Made by a program: the position numbers and the translations under genes
Source of the DNA: an uncultured Acetobacter sp.
GTDB lineage: Bacteria > Pseudomonadota > Alphaproteobacteria > Acetobacterales > Acetobacteraceae
Length of the DNA stretch: 31,857 nt
NCBI RefSeq assembly: GCF_937875265.1
Contig: NZ_CALLXM010000078.1
Coordinates: 1-31,857 of the forward strand
Direction: 5' to 3'
Shown here: positions 1-7,956 of the stretch, in pieces
Position numbering within the stretch: position 1 is the stretch's first letter
Layout: the number at the start of each line of letters is the position of its first letter
Notes under the pieces: model-generated
Database searches by the model: none
What the model saw: only the letters and a program-made list of their open reading frames with translations
What the model was told of the DNA's origin: nothing

Positions 1-554
1 GGGGCTTCAGCCAGCTTGGCTTCAAGGTCCGCCAGATCATTATGTTCAAAAATAACCGTCTGGGAGCCCCGAGCACCCTTGATGCCTGCAATCATGGAGG
101 CATGGTTCAGGCGGTCTGAAAAACAGATCCAGCCGGGCATGGAGGTCAGAATGGTCTGGAGGCTGGCCTGATTGGAGACATACCCCGAGACAAACAGAAG
201 TCCGGCTTCCTTGCCATGCAGGGCAGCCAGTTCAGCTTCAAGTGCTGTATGCAGCGGGCTGGTTCCGGCAATATTACGGGTGCCACCGGCCCCGGCTCCG
301 TGCTCACGGATGGCCTCAATGGCCGCCTCCTGCACTTCAGGCACAACGCCCATGCCCAGATAATCATTGGTAGACCACACAATGACTTCCCGGCCTTCCG
401 GCAGGGCAGGCACCTCTTCTTCATAAAGAGGAAAACGGTCTGCCAGGCGTGCCAGCGGGGTAAATGTGCGGTACCGCCCCTGCTGTCTGATATCATTCAA
501 CGCCGTATGACAGTGCTCATAAAACGGATGCCGGGCGTTTTTGATCGATCCCAC
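1..554 (-). CDS. hemA: 5-aminolevulinate synthase, N-terminal part (cut by window edge)
   Basis: PLP enzyme that condenses glycine with succinyl-CoA to 5-aminolevulinate, the first step of haem synthesis by the Shemin (C4) route used in Alphaproteobacteria. About 184 residues are present. Visible family features are GRYRTFTPLARLADRFP near the N-terminus, STNDYLGMG, GAGAGGTRNIAGTSPLH and DRLNHASMIAGIKGARG; these match the N-terminal region of ALAS and related alpha-oxoamine synthases. The PLP lysine lies beyond the window. The start is taken as GTG at 554: GGAGAG lies a few bases upstream and the product begins VGSIKNARHPFYEH, which fits the family N-terminus. No ATG fits. A lipoprotein gene lies 91 bp upstream on the same strand. 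Confidence 0.93.
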   Translation of the reverse strand, partial: MGSIKNARHPFYEHCHTALNDIRQQGRYRTFTPLARLADRFPLYEEEVPALPEGREVIVWSTNDYLGMGVVPEVQEAAIEAIREHGAGAGGTRNIAGTSPLHTALEAELAALHGKEAGLLFVSGYVSNQASLQTILTSMPGWICFSDRLNHASMIAGIKGARGSQTVIFEHNDLADLEAKLAEA

Positions 555-645
555 GCTTCTACTCTCCTCGCGTCGTCAGAAACGGTCGGGGCTCGGCACG
601 GGGCCCGTCGGCCGTCTGGCCGGTCTTCACATAAACTTGTCAGAG

Positions 646-1122
646 TTACTGCACATACACCCTGATGACAGACTTCGTCACGGTCGAATCCGGCATGGCG
701 GCCATTTCCACCTGTACAGGGGAGGCACCGGCTTTAATGATCGCCTGCGTAACAGCCTGCCCATCACCCTGCACCAGCTGCACCAGAGCCTGCTGGTCCG
801 TTGCGGAGTCCGTACCGGGGGGCACCAGACATTTGACCACAAACAGAATGTCGGGCTTACGAGCCAGTGCCTTGTGCACAATCTGCTCTACCGGGCCATC
901 CCACTCAGCTGAGGGGGTGCCTGCTACAAGCTCAACCAGCGGCGGGACCGGTGGCGGGCCGGGAGGAGCTGGGGGAATATACGGCACAGGAGGCTTACCT
1001 GCCTGTGCATTGAAGGTTTTCTGGTCAACCAGCTTGCATCCACTCAGGCACAGCGCAACACCAGCCACGAGCGCCACCCGAAAAAACGGCCCCCTTTCTG
1101 CAAAACGGGAAACAGACAGCAT
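646..1122 (-). CDS. proline-rich lipoprotein of unknown function
   Basis: 158 residues, not assigned to a family. The N-terminus has basic residues, a hydrophobic stretch (residues 14-25) and a lipobox LSGC with the acylated Cys at about residue 29, so it is a predicted lipoprotein. Residues 40-62 form a Pro-rich linker (PPVPYIPPAPPGPPPVPP), perhaps a spacer from the membrane. The remaining 95 residues contain a possible alpha/beta domain (ILFVVKCLVPPGTD, then QALVQLVQGDGQAV, then VIRVYVQ at the C-terminus). The start ATG at 1122 has GGAG about 11 bases upstream. It lies upstream of hemA on the same strand and may share its transcript. Export is well supported; its role is unknown. Confidence 0.75.
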   Translation of the reverse strand: MLSVSRFAERGPFFRVALVAGVALCLSGCKLVDQKTFNAQAGKPPVPYIPPAPPGPPPVPPLVELVAGTPSAEWDGPVEQIVHKALARKPDILFVVKCLVPPGTDSATDQQALVQLVQGDGQAVTQAIIKAGASPVQVEMAAMPDSTVTKSVIRVYVQ

Positions 1123-1373
1123 AACGGGCAGATCTCCGGTTCAAACAGGATGACGCAACTCTTCCCGTCCTCTTTCGCGCTCCTTTGCGGCAGACGCAAG
1201 GTAAAGCCGTCCGCCCTGACTACAAAGCCGGGGCGTTTGCGTTAAAAAACCATGTTTTCCTGCACCATAAGCACCGTATCTCCCCCTTGCTCTCACTCCC
1301 TGCCCCCTTTATTGAGCAAAGCACGATGATCAAGACCTGTCGGCAGGACAGGCCCGTCACGGAAGGCAGGCGA

Positions 1374-3353
1374 ATGGCAACAGTCCCTTCGACAGACCCG
1401 ACCGACCCGCCGGCAGAGGCCCACCTCTCCGCCCAGCAGAGTGCCGTGGCCAGAATGAGCCGCGCCGCACGGTTGCTGCTGAATGCTGAACCACTCCCGC
1501 CACACTCCCGCACCCTGCTGAACAGAATGTGTCTGCCCGTAACGGCTCTGTGGTGCAGGGTGCTGCGGTTTGACCCCAGTGCCCCGAACTGGCCGGACCG
1601 GGACCGGTTTGTGGTACCCTCCACCACCATGCTGCCCCTGCTGCGCGCCATGCTGCGCCTGACCGGCTCTGCTACAGATGCCGGAATTCCACTGGAGTAT
1701 GGCCGCCATCCGGCTGTGGAAGTTGCTCCAGGCCCGGCAGGACAGGGCGTGGCCGCTGCGGTCGGGATGGCCTTTGCAGAACAGACTCTGGCACGCCGCT
1801 TTGGCCGCTCACTGGTCAACCACCGCACATGGGTTCTGGCTCATGATACAGATCTTGCAACAGGCGTTGCCATGGAAGCCGCCCAGCTGGCGGGGCGCTT
1901 CGGACTGGACAGGCTTGCCTTGCTCGTGAGCCCTCCCGCAGGGCCAGACTCGTCTGATTTTACCGATTCGCTTACGCGTTTCAGTGCTTCCGGCTGGACC
2001 GTACGCCGGGTGGATGCTGGCAATGCTGCGGCTATCAGTTCCACACTTGCCGCGACCCTCCGCGCCCGCAAACCAACACTAATCGCTTGCATGCCCTCAG
2101 ACACAGGCCATGCTCTGCAAGGCTCGTCCCTTCCAGCAGAAGAAGAACTGACAGGCCCGTGGAGCCCCACCGCCCGGCGCGGCGCCACTACCCGGCGCTC
2201 CTGGTTGCGCCGGTTTGCCCGCCACCGTTTGCGCAGAGTTTTCGAGCGGGAAGTGCACGGCCTGCGCCCTGCCTTATTTGATGAAGACTGGAACCGCGCA
2301 TCACGCTGGCACATGCGGGCTGCAACCGGGCACTCCACCCAGGATGCTGGCCTTGCCGGGTTACGAGCCCTTTCTGAAATTTTACCGGAACTCACCTGCC
2401 TGACAGCGTCTTCCGCTTACCGGCTGGACCAGTCTAGCCCGGTCGCACTGCCTTCCACAGCACAGACCGGCACGTCCATCCTTTCCACGGAGCAGCCCTG
2501 CGGCATTCAGGAACACGGCATGGCTGGCATGCTTAATGGTATTGCCTTACATGGCGGCCTGCTGCCCTGCTGTGCTGCCAGTATGATGACGGTTGATCGT
2601 ATGCGCTCCGCCCTGCGCATGGCGGCCTTAATGCGCCGCAAAGTCCTGTATCTACTGACCGGGGACGGGCTGGCTCTTGGCGATGGCGGTGGCGGGTGGC
2701 AGCCTGTGGAACAGCTGGCCAGCCTCCGCGCCATGCCGCATCTGGCAGTTTTCCGCCCATGTGACGCGCGTGAAACCAGCGCATGCTGGGACGCCGCCCT
2801 CAACTGGCAGGGTGGCCCGGCCATGCTGCTGCTCTGCCCGTATGAAAATCGGCACGGGCCGCTTCCCTCCCCAGCGTTCGGCACCCCCTCCCGCGGGGGC
2901 TATCTTGTGAAGCAGGAAGACGCCCGACAGGTGACCCTGATTGCGTCCGGACCAGAGGTTGCCATTGCACTGAAAGCGTCGCACCATCTGGCCCGACAGG
3001 ATATTCGGGCCGCCGTTGTCTCCATCCCCTGCTGGGAGCTGTTTGCCGAACAGCCCGCCAGTTACCGGAAAACCGTGCTGAGCACGTCCGGCCTGCGCGT
3101 AGGAATTGAGGCAGCCTCCGGCTTTGGCTGGGAACGCTGGCTTGGTGAAGAAGGAGTTTTTGTTGGCATGGATGATTTCGGCACGTCCGCCCCGGCCAAC
3201 GCATTGTATGAACGCTTTGGCATTACTGTTGAGGCGATCTGTGAAAAGGTGCTCACTCGCCTTTTCACTTCAGGCGCTGAACGGGGGTCCTCCCTGCGCA
3301 CGCCGGACCAGCCCCGAACCCGCGTTCGGGGACCGTTAACGACCAGACCATAG
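1374..3353 (+). CDS. transketolase-like protein lacking family catalytic residues
   Basis: 659 residues, close to normal transketolase length (about 660-690) and recognisably of that fold. Matches are DPSAPNWPDRDRFVV, EYGRHPAVEVAPGPAGQG, AVGMAFAEQTLARRFG, QEHGMAGMLNGIALHGG and QPVEQLASLRAMPHL. However, SGHPG near residue 40, NGH near 82 (here VPSTT), GHPE near 105 (GIPLE) and the HG motif near 250 (LQG) have lost their histidines. The TPP GDG motif reads HDT (157-159) and the DGPTHQ loop reads GGGGWQ (438-443, Trp at 442). The Glu of the REFGM motif survives as E380. Start: ATG 1374 has GGAAGG seven bases upstream; an in-frame ORF extends to 1185 without support. It is first in an operon with gap (25 bp gap) and pgk. 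Transketolase activity is doubtful; it may be a pseudoenzyme or have another role. Confidence 0.85.
   Translation: MATVPSTDPTDPPAEAHLSAQQSAVARMSRAARLLLNAEPLPPHSRTLLNRMCLPVTALWCRVLRFDPSAPNWPDRDRFVVPSTTMLPLLRAMLRLTGSATDAGIPLEYGRHPAVEVAPGPAGQGVAAAVGMAFAEQTLARRFGRSLVNHRTWVLAHDTDLATGVAMEAAQLAGRFGLDRLALLVSPPAGPDSSDFTDSLTRFSASGWTVRRVDAGNAAAISSTLAATLRARKPTLIACMPSDTGHALQGSSLPAEEELTGPWSPTARRGATTRRSWLRRFARHRLRRVFEREVHGLRPALFDEDWNRASRWHMRAATGHSTQDAGLAGLRALSEILPELTCLTASSAYRLDQSSPVALPSTAQTGTSILSTEQPCGIQEHGMAGMLNGIALHGGLLPCCAASMMTVDRMRSALRMAALMRRKVLYLLTGDGLALGDGGGGWQPVEQLASLRAMPHLAVFRPCDARETSACWDAALNWQGGPAMLLLCPYENRHGPLPSPAFGTPSRGGYLVKQEDARQVTLIASGPEVAIALKASHHLARQDIRAAVVSIPCWELFAEQPASYRKTVLSTSGLRVGIEAASGFGWERWLGEEGVFVGMDDFGTSAPANALYERFGITVEAICEKVLTRLFTSGAERGSSLRTPDQPRTRVRGPLTTRP
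3312..3331 (+). other. perfect hairpin at the 3' end of the transketolase-like gene
   Basis: CCCCGAAC, a four-base loop and GTTCGGGG form an 8-bp perfect stem within the last codons, 22 bases before the stop and about 48 bases before the gap start codon. An A-rich, not T-rich, stretch follows, so it is not a standard intrinsic terminator. It could be an mRNA processing or stabilising element between the first gene and gap-pgk. Confidence 0.5.
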
Positions 3354-3378
3354 AATAAAAAAACGGAGCTTAAAAAAC

Positions 3379-4401
3379 ATGGCAGTCAAAATTGCGATCA
3401 ACGGATTCGGGCGTATTGGCCGGCTTGTCCTGCGCGGTATTATTGAAAGCGGACGGACTGACGTTGTTCCAGTCGCCATTAACGATCTGGGCAGTGTGTC
3501 CGATAACGCCCACCTGCTGAGCTATGACAGCGTGCACGGCCGCCTGCCGGCTGACGTCAAGGTTGATGGCAACAAGCTGATCATTACAGCGCATGGCCGC
3601 ACGTGGGACCCGATTATTGTTTCCGCAGAGCGTGACCCTTCCAAAGTGCCTTTTCAGGGCGTGGATGTGGCTATGGAATGTACGGGCCTGTTCACCTCCA
3701 AGGAAAAAGCCGGGCAGCTTCTGGCCGCCGGCGCCCGCAAGGTGATCATTTCCGCTCCTGGCACGGATGCTGATGCCACCATCGTTTACGGTGTGAACCA
3801 GGACGTTCTGACACCGGACATGACGGTGATCTCCAACGCTTCCTGCACAACCAACTGTCTGGCTCCGGTCGCCAAGGTGCTGGAAGATACGTTCGGCATT
3901 GAACGCGGCTACATGGTTACCATCCACTCCTACACGGGTGACCAGCGCACGGTGGACACCCTGCACAAGGACCTGCGTCGCGCGCGTGCTGCTGCTCTGA
4001 ACATGATCCCGACCTCTACTGGCGCAGCCCGCGCTGTCGGTCTGGTTCTGCCGCAGCTTAAAGGCAAGCTGGATGGTACGGCCATTCGTGTCCCAACAGC
4101 CAACGTCTCTCTCGTCTCGCTCGATTTCGTGCCGAAAAAGGTGCCAGGTTCTGTAGAAGAGGTGAACAACGCCATCAAAGCCGCAGCGTCCGAAGGTCCG
4201 CTGAAAGGCATTCTGGCCTATTCCGAAGCGCCGCTGGTCAGCTCTGACTTCAACCATACGCTGGCATCCTCCAGCTTCGATGCAACCCAGACCACGCTGG
4301 TTGATGGTGGTAAGCTGGTCCGTATCTGCTCATGGTACGATAATGAGTGGGGCTTCTCCAACCGCATGTCTGACACAGCGGCTCTGTTTGGATCCCTCTA
4401 A
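3379..4401 (+). CDS. gap: glyceraldehyde-3-phosphate dehydrogenase, type I
   Basis: 340 residues, normal for the family. It interconverts glyceraldehyde 3-phosphate and 1,3-bisphosphoglycerate with NAD(P) in the cytosol. The Rossmann motif INGFGRIGR is at residues 7-15, the acidic residue after beta-2 is in AINDLGS (33-39), catalytic Cys156 is in SNASCTTN and His183 in TIHSY; NMIPTSTGAARAVG and SWYDNEWGFSNRM are also typical. The start ATG has GGAG about ten bases upstream. Its stop shares one base with the pgk start (TAATG at 4399-4403), so the two genes are probably translationally coupled. The D at the end of beta-2 suggests NAD use, but cofactor preference is not settled by sequence. Confidence 0.97.
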   Translation: MAVKIAINGFGRIGRLVLRGIIESGRTDVVPVAINDLGSVSDNAHLLSYDSVHGRLPADVKVDGNKLIITAHGRTWDPIIVSAERDPSKVPFQGVDVAMECTGLFTSKEKAGQLLAAGARKVIISAPGTDADATIVYGVNQDVLTPDMTVISNASCTTNCLAPVAKVLEDTFGIERGYMVTIHSYTGDQRTVDTLHKDLRRARAAALNMIPTSTGAARAVGLVLPQLKGKLDGTAIRVPTANVSLVSLDFVPKKVPGSVEEVNNAIKAAASEGPLKGILAYSEAPLVSSDFNHTLASSSFDATQTTLVDGGKLVRICSWYDNEWGFSNRMSDTAALFGSL

Positions 4402-5624
4402 TGGCCATTCTTCCCTTCAACACGCTGGATAAGCTTGACCCGCAGGGCAAGCGCATCCTGCTACGAGCCGATCTGAACGTTCCTATGCAGGACGGGAAGA
4501 TTTCGGACATGACGCGCATTGAGCGCATTGTGCCCACTATTCGTGAACTGGCTGACAAAGGCGGGCGCGTGATCGTGCTCAGCCATTTTGACCGCCCGAA
4601 GGGCAAGGTCGTGCCTGGCTTGTCCCTGCAACCCATGGCCGAGGCTCTGGCCACGGTTTTGGGCAAGCCGGTCAGCTTCATGCATGACTGCATCGGCCCA
4701 CAGGCAGAAACCGCCGCCCGCTCCCTGAAGGACGGGGAAGTGCTGCTGCTGGAAAACACCCGCTTCTACCCCGGGGAGGAAACCAACGCCCCGGATCTGG
4801 CTGCTGAACTGGCCAGACTGGGCGATGTGTATGTAAACGATGCGTTCTCCGCAGCGCACCGGGCCCATGCCTCCACAGCCGGTGTTGCTGGCCACCTGCC
4901 GTCCTACGCTGGCCGGTTGATGGAAGCGGAACTTTCCGCGCTGGATGCAGCACTTGAAAACCCCACCCATCCGGTTGGGGCGATTGTCGGGGGAGCCAAA
5001 GTCTCCACTAAACTCGCTCTGCTGGAAAACATGCTGGAACGCGTTGACGTTCTGATTGTGGGTGGCGCCATGGCCAACACCTTCCTTGCTGCCAAAGGGC
5101 TGAGTGTCGGTAAGTCGCTCAAGGAAGAGGATATGCTGGATACCGCCCGGCAGATCATCGCCAAAGCCAAGGAAAAGAACTGCGATCTGGTTCTGCCGGT
5201 TGATGTTGTTCTCTCTGAGGAGTTCATGGCTGGTGCTCCCACACTAGTAGCGCCTGTATCCGAAATTCCGGATGGCTGGATGGCGCTGGATGTCGGGCCG
5301 GAAACCGTCAAACTGCTGAAGGCTAAACTCGCAACGCTGAAAACGCTGGTCTGGAACGGCCCGCTGGGCGTGTTTGAACTGCCGCCGTTTGATGAAGGCA
5401 CCAATGCCGTTGCGCAGGAAGCTGCGCGCCTGACCAAAGCAGACGCACTGAAAACCATTGCCGGAGGGGGGGACACCGTTTCCGCCCTGCGTCATGCCGG
5501 TGTGCTGCATGATATGACTTACGTCTCCACCGCAGGCGGTGCGTTTCTTGAATGGCTGGAAGGCAAGGTTCTGCCGGGCTTGACAGCCATCAGCACCACG
5601 CTGGAACGCACCATTCCCATCTGA
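4401..5624 (+). CDS. pgk: phosphoglycerate kinase
   Basis: 407 residues, slightly above the usual 390-400. It transfers phosphate between 1,3-bisphosphoglycerate and ADP in the cytosol, taking the product of the preceding gap gene. Family motifs are LLRADLNVPMQDGKISD (residues 20-36), SHFDRPKGK, ENTRFYPGEE, DVYVNDAFSAAHRAHAST, GAIVGGAKVSTK, WNGPLGVFE and TIAGGGDTVSAL near the C-terminus. Start ATG overlaps the gap stop by one base, and no separate ribosome binding site is needed. It is last in the operon; two hairpin terminators follow within 75 bases. Confidence 0.97.
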   Translation: MAILPFNTLDKLDPQGKRILLRADLNVPMQDGKISDMTRIERIVPTIRELADKGGRVIVLSHFDRPKGKVVPGLSLQPMAEALATVLGKPVSFMHDCIGPQAETAARSLKDGEVLLLENTRFYPGEETNAPDLAAELARLGDVYVNDAFSAAHRAHASTAGVAGHLPSYAGRLMEAELSALDAALENPTHPVGAIVGGAKVSTKLALLENMLERVDVLIVGGAMANTFLAAKGLSVGKSLKEEDMLDTARQIIAKAKEKNCDLVLPVDVVLSEEFMAGAPTLVAPVSEIPDGWMALDVGPETVKLLKAKLATLKTLVWNGPLGVFELPPFDEGTNAVAQEAARLTKADALKTIAGGGDTVSALRHAGVLHDMTYVSTAGGAFLEWLEGKVLPGLTAISTTLERTIPI

Positions 5625-5627
5625 AAT

Positions 5628-5650
5628 AACTCTGATTTTCAGAGTTTTTT
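5628..5650 (+). terminator. intrinsic terminator after pgk (first of two)
   Basis: AACTCTGA, TTT loop and TCAGAGTT form an 8-bp perfect stem, followed by four further Ts. It begins four bases after the pgk stop. Confidence 0.85.
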
Positions 5651-5665
5651 AGAACCTACAGAGTG

Positions 5666-5696
5666 CGCCGGAGGTCTCAGACTTCCGGCGTTTTTT
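5666..5696 (+). terminator. second tandem terminator, overlapping the end of the convergent permease gene
   Basis: CGCCGGA (5666-5672) pairs with TCCGGCG (5684-5690), with additional pairing in the loop, and is followed by TTTTTT. The TGA stop of the minus-strand permease lies inside the loop (5677-5679). On the minus strand no T-run follows, so it should act mainly on plus-strand transcripts. Confidence 0.8.
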
Positions 5697-6624
5697 GTAT
5701 CTGCCGCCCTGCTTTGGCACGCCCCAGAGTATTCATCAGCCCAACGCCCGCCAGAATAATGGCACCACCTACCAGCATGCGCAGGCTTGGCACTTCAGCC
5801 GTTATTAAAAACGCCAGCAGCAATGTTGCGGGGGAAAGCAGGTAGATAAGGCCTGAAGACCGGGCAACACCAATCCTGCCCACAACATGCGCCCACGCCC
5901 CATAGCCCAGAATGGCCGGAAATACGGCAAGCTGCACAACCAGAACCCATCCGGTTACAGGTGCTGCGTGCAAGCTGCGCACGGCTTGCGGTAGCCAGGG
6001 GGTGAGCAGAATGGCCCCAACAATCAGCACATAGGCCGTTGTGGCCAAAGCCCCATACACAACAACGAGTTTTTTCTGCACGGCATTATAAACTGCGGCA
6101 GACAACGCGGCCCCCAGCACATCCGCTGCACCGGAGCCGAATGTCAGCCCGCCCGGCTGCCCCTGCGCCACCAGCACAACACCACAAAAGCTGAGTAATG
6201 AGCCAGCCCAACCCCAGACAGACAGCCGCTCCCCCATCATCACAACGGCAATACAGGCGGCAATCAGTGGGGAAAAACTGATCAGCAAACTGGCCGCCCC
6301 GGCGGAAACAGTCTGCTCACCAATGTTGAACAGGATATTATAGAGGGAAATGCCGATGGCACCGCACACCGCAAAGCGCGGAAAATCCTGCACACGCGGC
6401 AACTGGGGGCGGGTCCACGCAACCCAGGCCAGAGCAATGACGGCAGCCAGCGCATAGCGCGCAGCAGCCAGCGGTACGGGGGGCAAAAACTGCAAAGCCA
6501 GACGCACAACCGGATAGGCACTGGCCCACGATAAAATTGCCAACGCCGCTGCAAAAACAGGCACTGGCGGGTAGGATGCAGTCAACGAGTGAACAGGCGA
6601 GGCCGGAGCAGGCTGTGCATCCAT
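5677..6624 (-). CDS. EamA/DMT-superfamily permease
   Basis: 315 residues with about ten hydrophobic segments in two repeats of five, the drug/metabolite transporter pattern. The first repeat begins ALAILSWASAYPVVRLAL with PLAAARYALAAVIAL and ASLLISFSPLIAACIAVVMMGERLS; the second contains DVLGAALSAAVYNAVQKKL and SSGLIYLLSPATLLLAFL followed by GGAIILAGVGLMN. These are the usual EamA signatures. It is an inner-membrane protein, probably an exporter of small metabolites or amino acids; the substrate cannot be told. The start ATG lies seven bases after the phosphatase stop, so the two are probably co-transcribed. Confidence 0.88.
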   Translation of the reverse strand: MDAQPAPASPVHSLTASYPPVPVFAAALAILSWASAYPVVRLALQFLPPVPLAAARYALAAVIALAWVAWTRPQLPRVQDFPRFAVCGAIGISLYNILFNIGEQTVSAGAASLLISFSPLIAACIAVVMMGERLSVWGWAGSLLSFCGVVLVAQGQPGGLTFGSGAADVLGAALSAAVYNAVQKKLVVVYGALATTAYVLIVGAILLTPWLPQAVRSLHAAPVTGWVLVVQLAVFPAILGYGAWAHVVGRIGVARSSGLIYLLSPATLLLAFLITAEVPSLRMLVGGAIILAGVGLMNTLGRAKAGRQIQKTPEV

Positions 6625-6631
6625 GAAACTC

Positions 6632-7303
6632 TTACTCTCTTCGTAAAACCTGATCCGTCATGAAAGACGCAATCTTTCCGGCAACGAAGTCACGCTTCAG
6701 CGCGGCTTCATCATACTCATCCCGCACCCAATCCAGAAAAGGGATACGCCCTTCGGCCTCGGCCTGATAACGCAGGAAAAACGCATCCAGAATACCTGTG
6801 CGGGACTGCCGAAAATGTCCATACCGCCAGGACAGCTCCTTCAACGCGCGCTCTGCTGTGCCGCCTTCAAACAGAATTACCAGACCGGAGGCCAGCCCCG
6901 CGCGGTCTGCGCCTGATTTACAATGCATCAGCATCGGGAACGCAATTTGCTGATACAACCCTGCAAAACGCAGAATACGGTCCCTGTGCGGTGCGCCCCG
7001 ACTTTCAAACGCCATATCTACATGCGGCAGCCCAAGGCGGCCCGCAGCATTACGGGAAAGCGCATCCGACCCGCATTTGCGGTGTCCACGCAGATTGACC
7101 AGCGTCCGCAGACCAAAACGCTGCATGGCCCATTTCAGGCGCGCAGGCGTTGGGTGATTACAGCGGTACACCTTGCCGGGCACCACAGCATGGAAATTTG
7201 TCCAGACCAGCCGGAAGATAGCGTGGTCTGCAAACAAACTATCGGTCCATGCCCGCGTACGACCGGCAAGGGAAGAAAGATGGCCGTCAAACACGAACTG
7301 CAC
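6632..7303 (-). CDS. tyrosine/dual-specificity phosphatase-like protein
   Basis: 223 residues. The Cys-based phosphatase loop HCKSGADRAG (127-136) has the nucleophile Cys128 and Arg134, the CX5R signature. Upstream LRTLVNLRG (about 65-73) matches the beta-strand region of PTP/DSP folds, and GKVYRCNHPTP resembles the start of bacterial DSP-PTPases. The function could be dephosphorylation of protein tyrosine or of a small phosphorylated molecule. Start is uncertain: GTG 7303 lies only two bases after GGAG, while GTG 7294 is 11 bases after it; an upstream ATG is followed at once by a stop codon. It lies between a GNAT gene and the permease on the same strand. Confidence 0.82.
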   Translation of the reverse strand: MQFVFDGHLSSLAGRTRAWTDSLFADHAIFRLVWTNFHAVVPGKVYRCNHPTPARLKWAMQRFGLRTLVNLRGHRKCGSDALSRNAAGRLGLPHVDMAFESRGAPHRDRILRFAGLYQQIAFPMLMHCKSGADRAGLASGLVILFEGGTAERALKELSWRYGHFRQSRTGILDAFFLRYQAEAEGRIPFLDWVRDEYDEAALKRDFVAGKIASFMTDQVLRRE

Positions 7304-7378
7304 TGCTCCGGTTACATATGAAAAAAAGGTGTCTCACCCTGCTTCCTCAGCGTCAATCTTTTCAGCGGGGGTGACCTG

Positions 7379-7888
7379 TCAGGACTGTGGCCGGGTGTCC
7401 AGCTTCAGGCAGAAAAACGTGAGATCCAGCCAGCGGCCAAACTTGGTCCCGACCTCTTTCATCACACCCGTTGTTTCAAACCCAAGCAGGGTATGCAGAG
7501 CAATAGACCCAGCATTACCAGCCTCAATGCCTGCGACCATCACATGCTTTCCCTGTGCACGGGCACGTTCAATCAGGCCCTGCATCAGAACCAGACCAAT
7601 ACCCTGCCGCTGGCACGCCGGATGCACATACACGGAATGCTCGACCGTATGCCGGTATCCGTCCCATGCGCGCCAAGGGCCAAACGTGGCATAGCCAGCA
7701 ACGTCACCCGCTGGCGTTACGGCAACCAGCACCGGATACCCGGCCTGCTGGCGCTCCTGCAACCAAGCGAGGCGGTTTGCTTCATCCACCACCTGATCGT
7801 TCCAGATTGCCGTCGTATAGACGACGGCATGATTATAAATTTCGGTAATTCTGGGGATATCAGCTGGGCTGGCGTCACGAAGCATCAT
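7379..7888 (-). CDS. GNAT acetyltransferase, phosphinothricin acetyltransferase-like
   Basis: 169 residues from the chosen start. LRDASPADIPRITEIYNHAV at the N-terminus followed by TAIWNDQVVD is typical of the phosphinothricin/methionine-sulfoximine N-acetyltransferase group. The acetyl-CoA motif is VYVHPACQRQGIGLVLMQGL (Q-x-x-G-x-G), then IEAGNAGSIALHTLLGFETTG. It probably acetylates the amino group of a small molecule; the true substrate is not known. Three ATGs in a row (7891, 7888, 7885) follow AAAAGG; the middle one gives the best spacing of six bases. The ORF extends to 7927 without support. It is the first gene of a likely three-gene group with the phosphatase and permease. Confidence 0.85.
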   Translation of the reverse strand: MMLRDASPADIPRITEIYNHAVVYTTAIWNDQVVDEANRLAWLQERQQAGYPVLVAVTPAGDVAGYATFGPWRAWDGYRHTVEHSVYVHPACQRQGIGLVLMQGLIERARAQGKHVMVAGIEAGNAGSIALHTLLGFETTGVMKEVGTKFGRWLDLTFFCLKLDTRPQS

Positions 7889-7956
7889 CATGAGCCTTTT
7901 ATGCGGGATCCTTCGCGCAAAAGGCAAACCTGAAAAGTCCTTCTTTCTACCGCTTG

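Noticed and set aside
609..622. Small GC-rich hairpin between hemA and the lipoprotein gene (CGGCC/GGCCG)
   Set aside because: Only five base pairs, no T-run, and likely in a GC-rich region by chance.
216..665. Plus-strand ORF of 149 residues
   Set aside because: It lies opposite hemA and gives no recognisable family; the minus-strand product is a clear ALAS, so this is a shadow.
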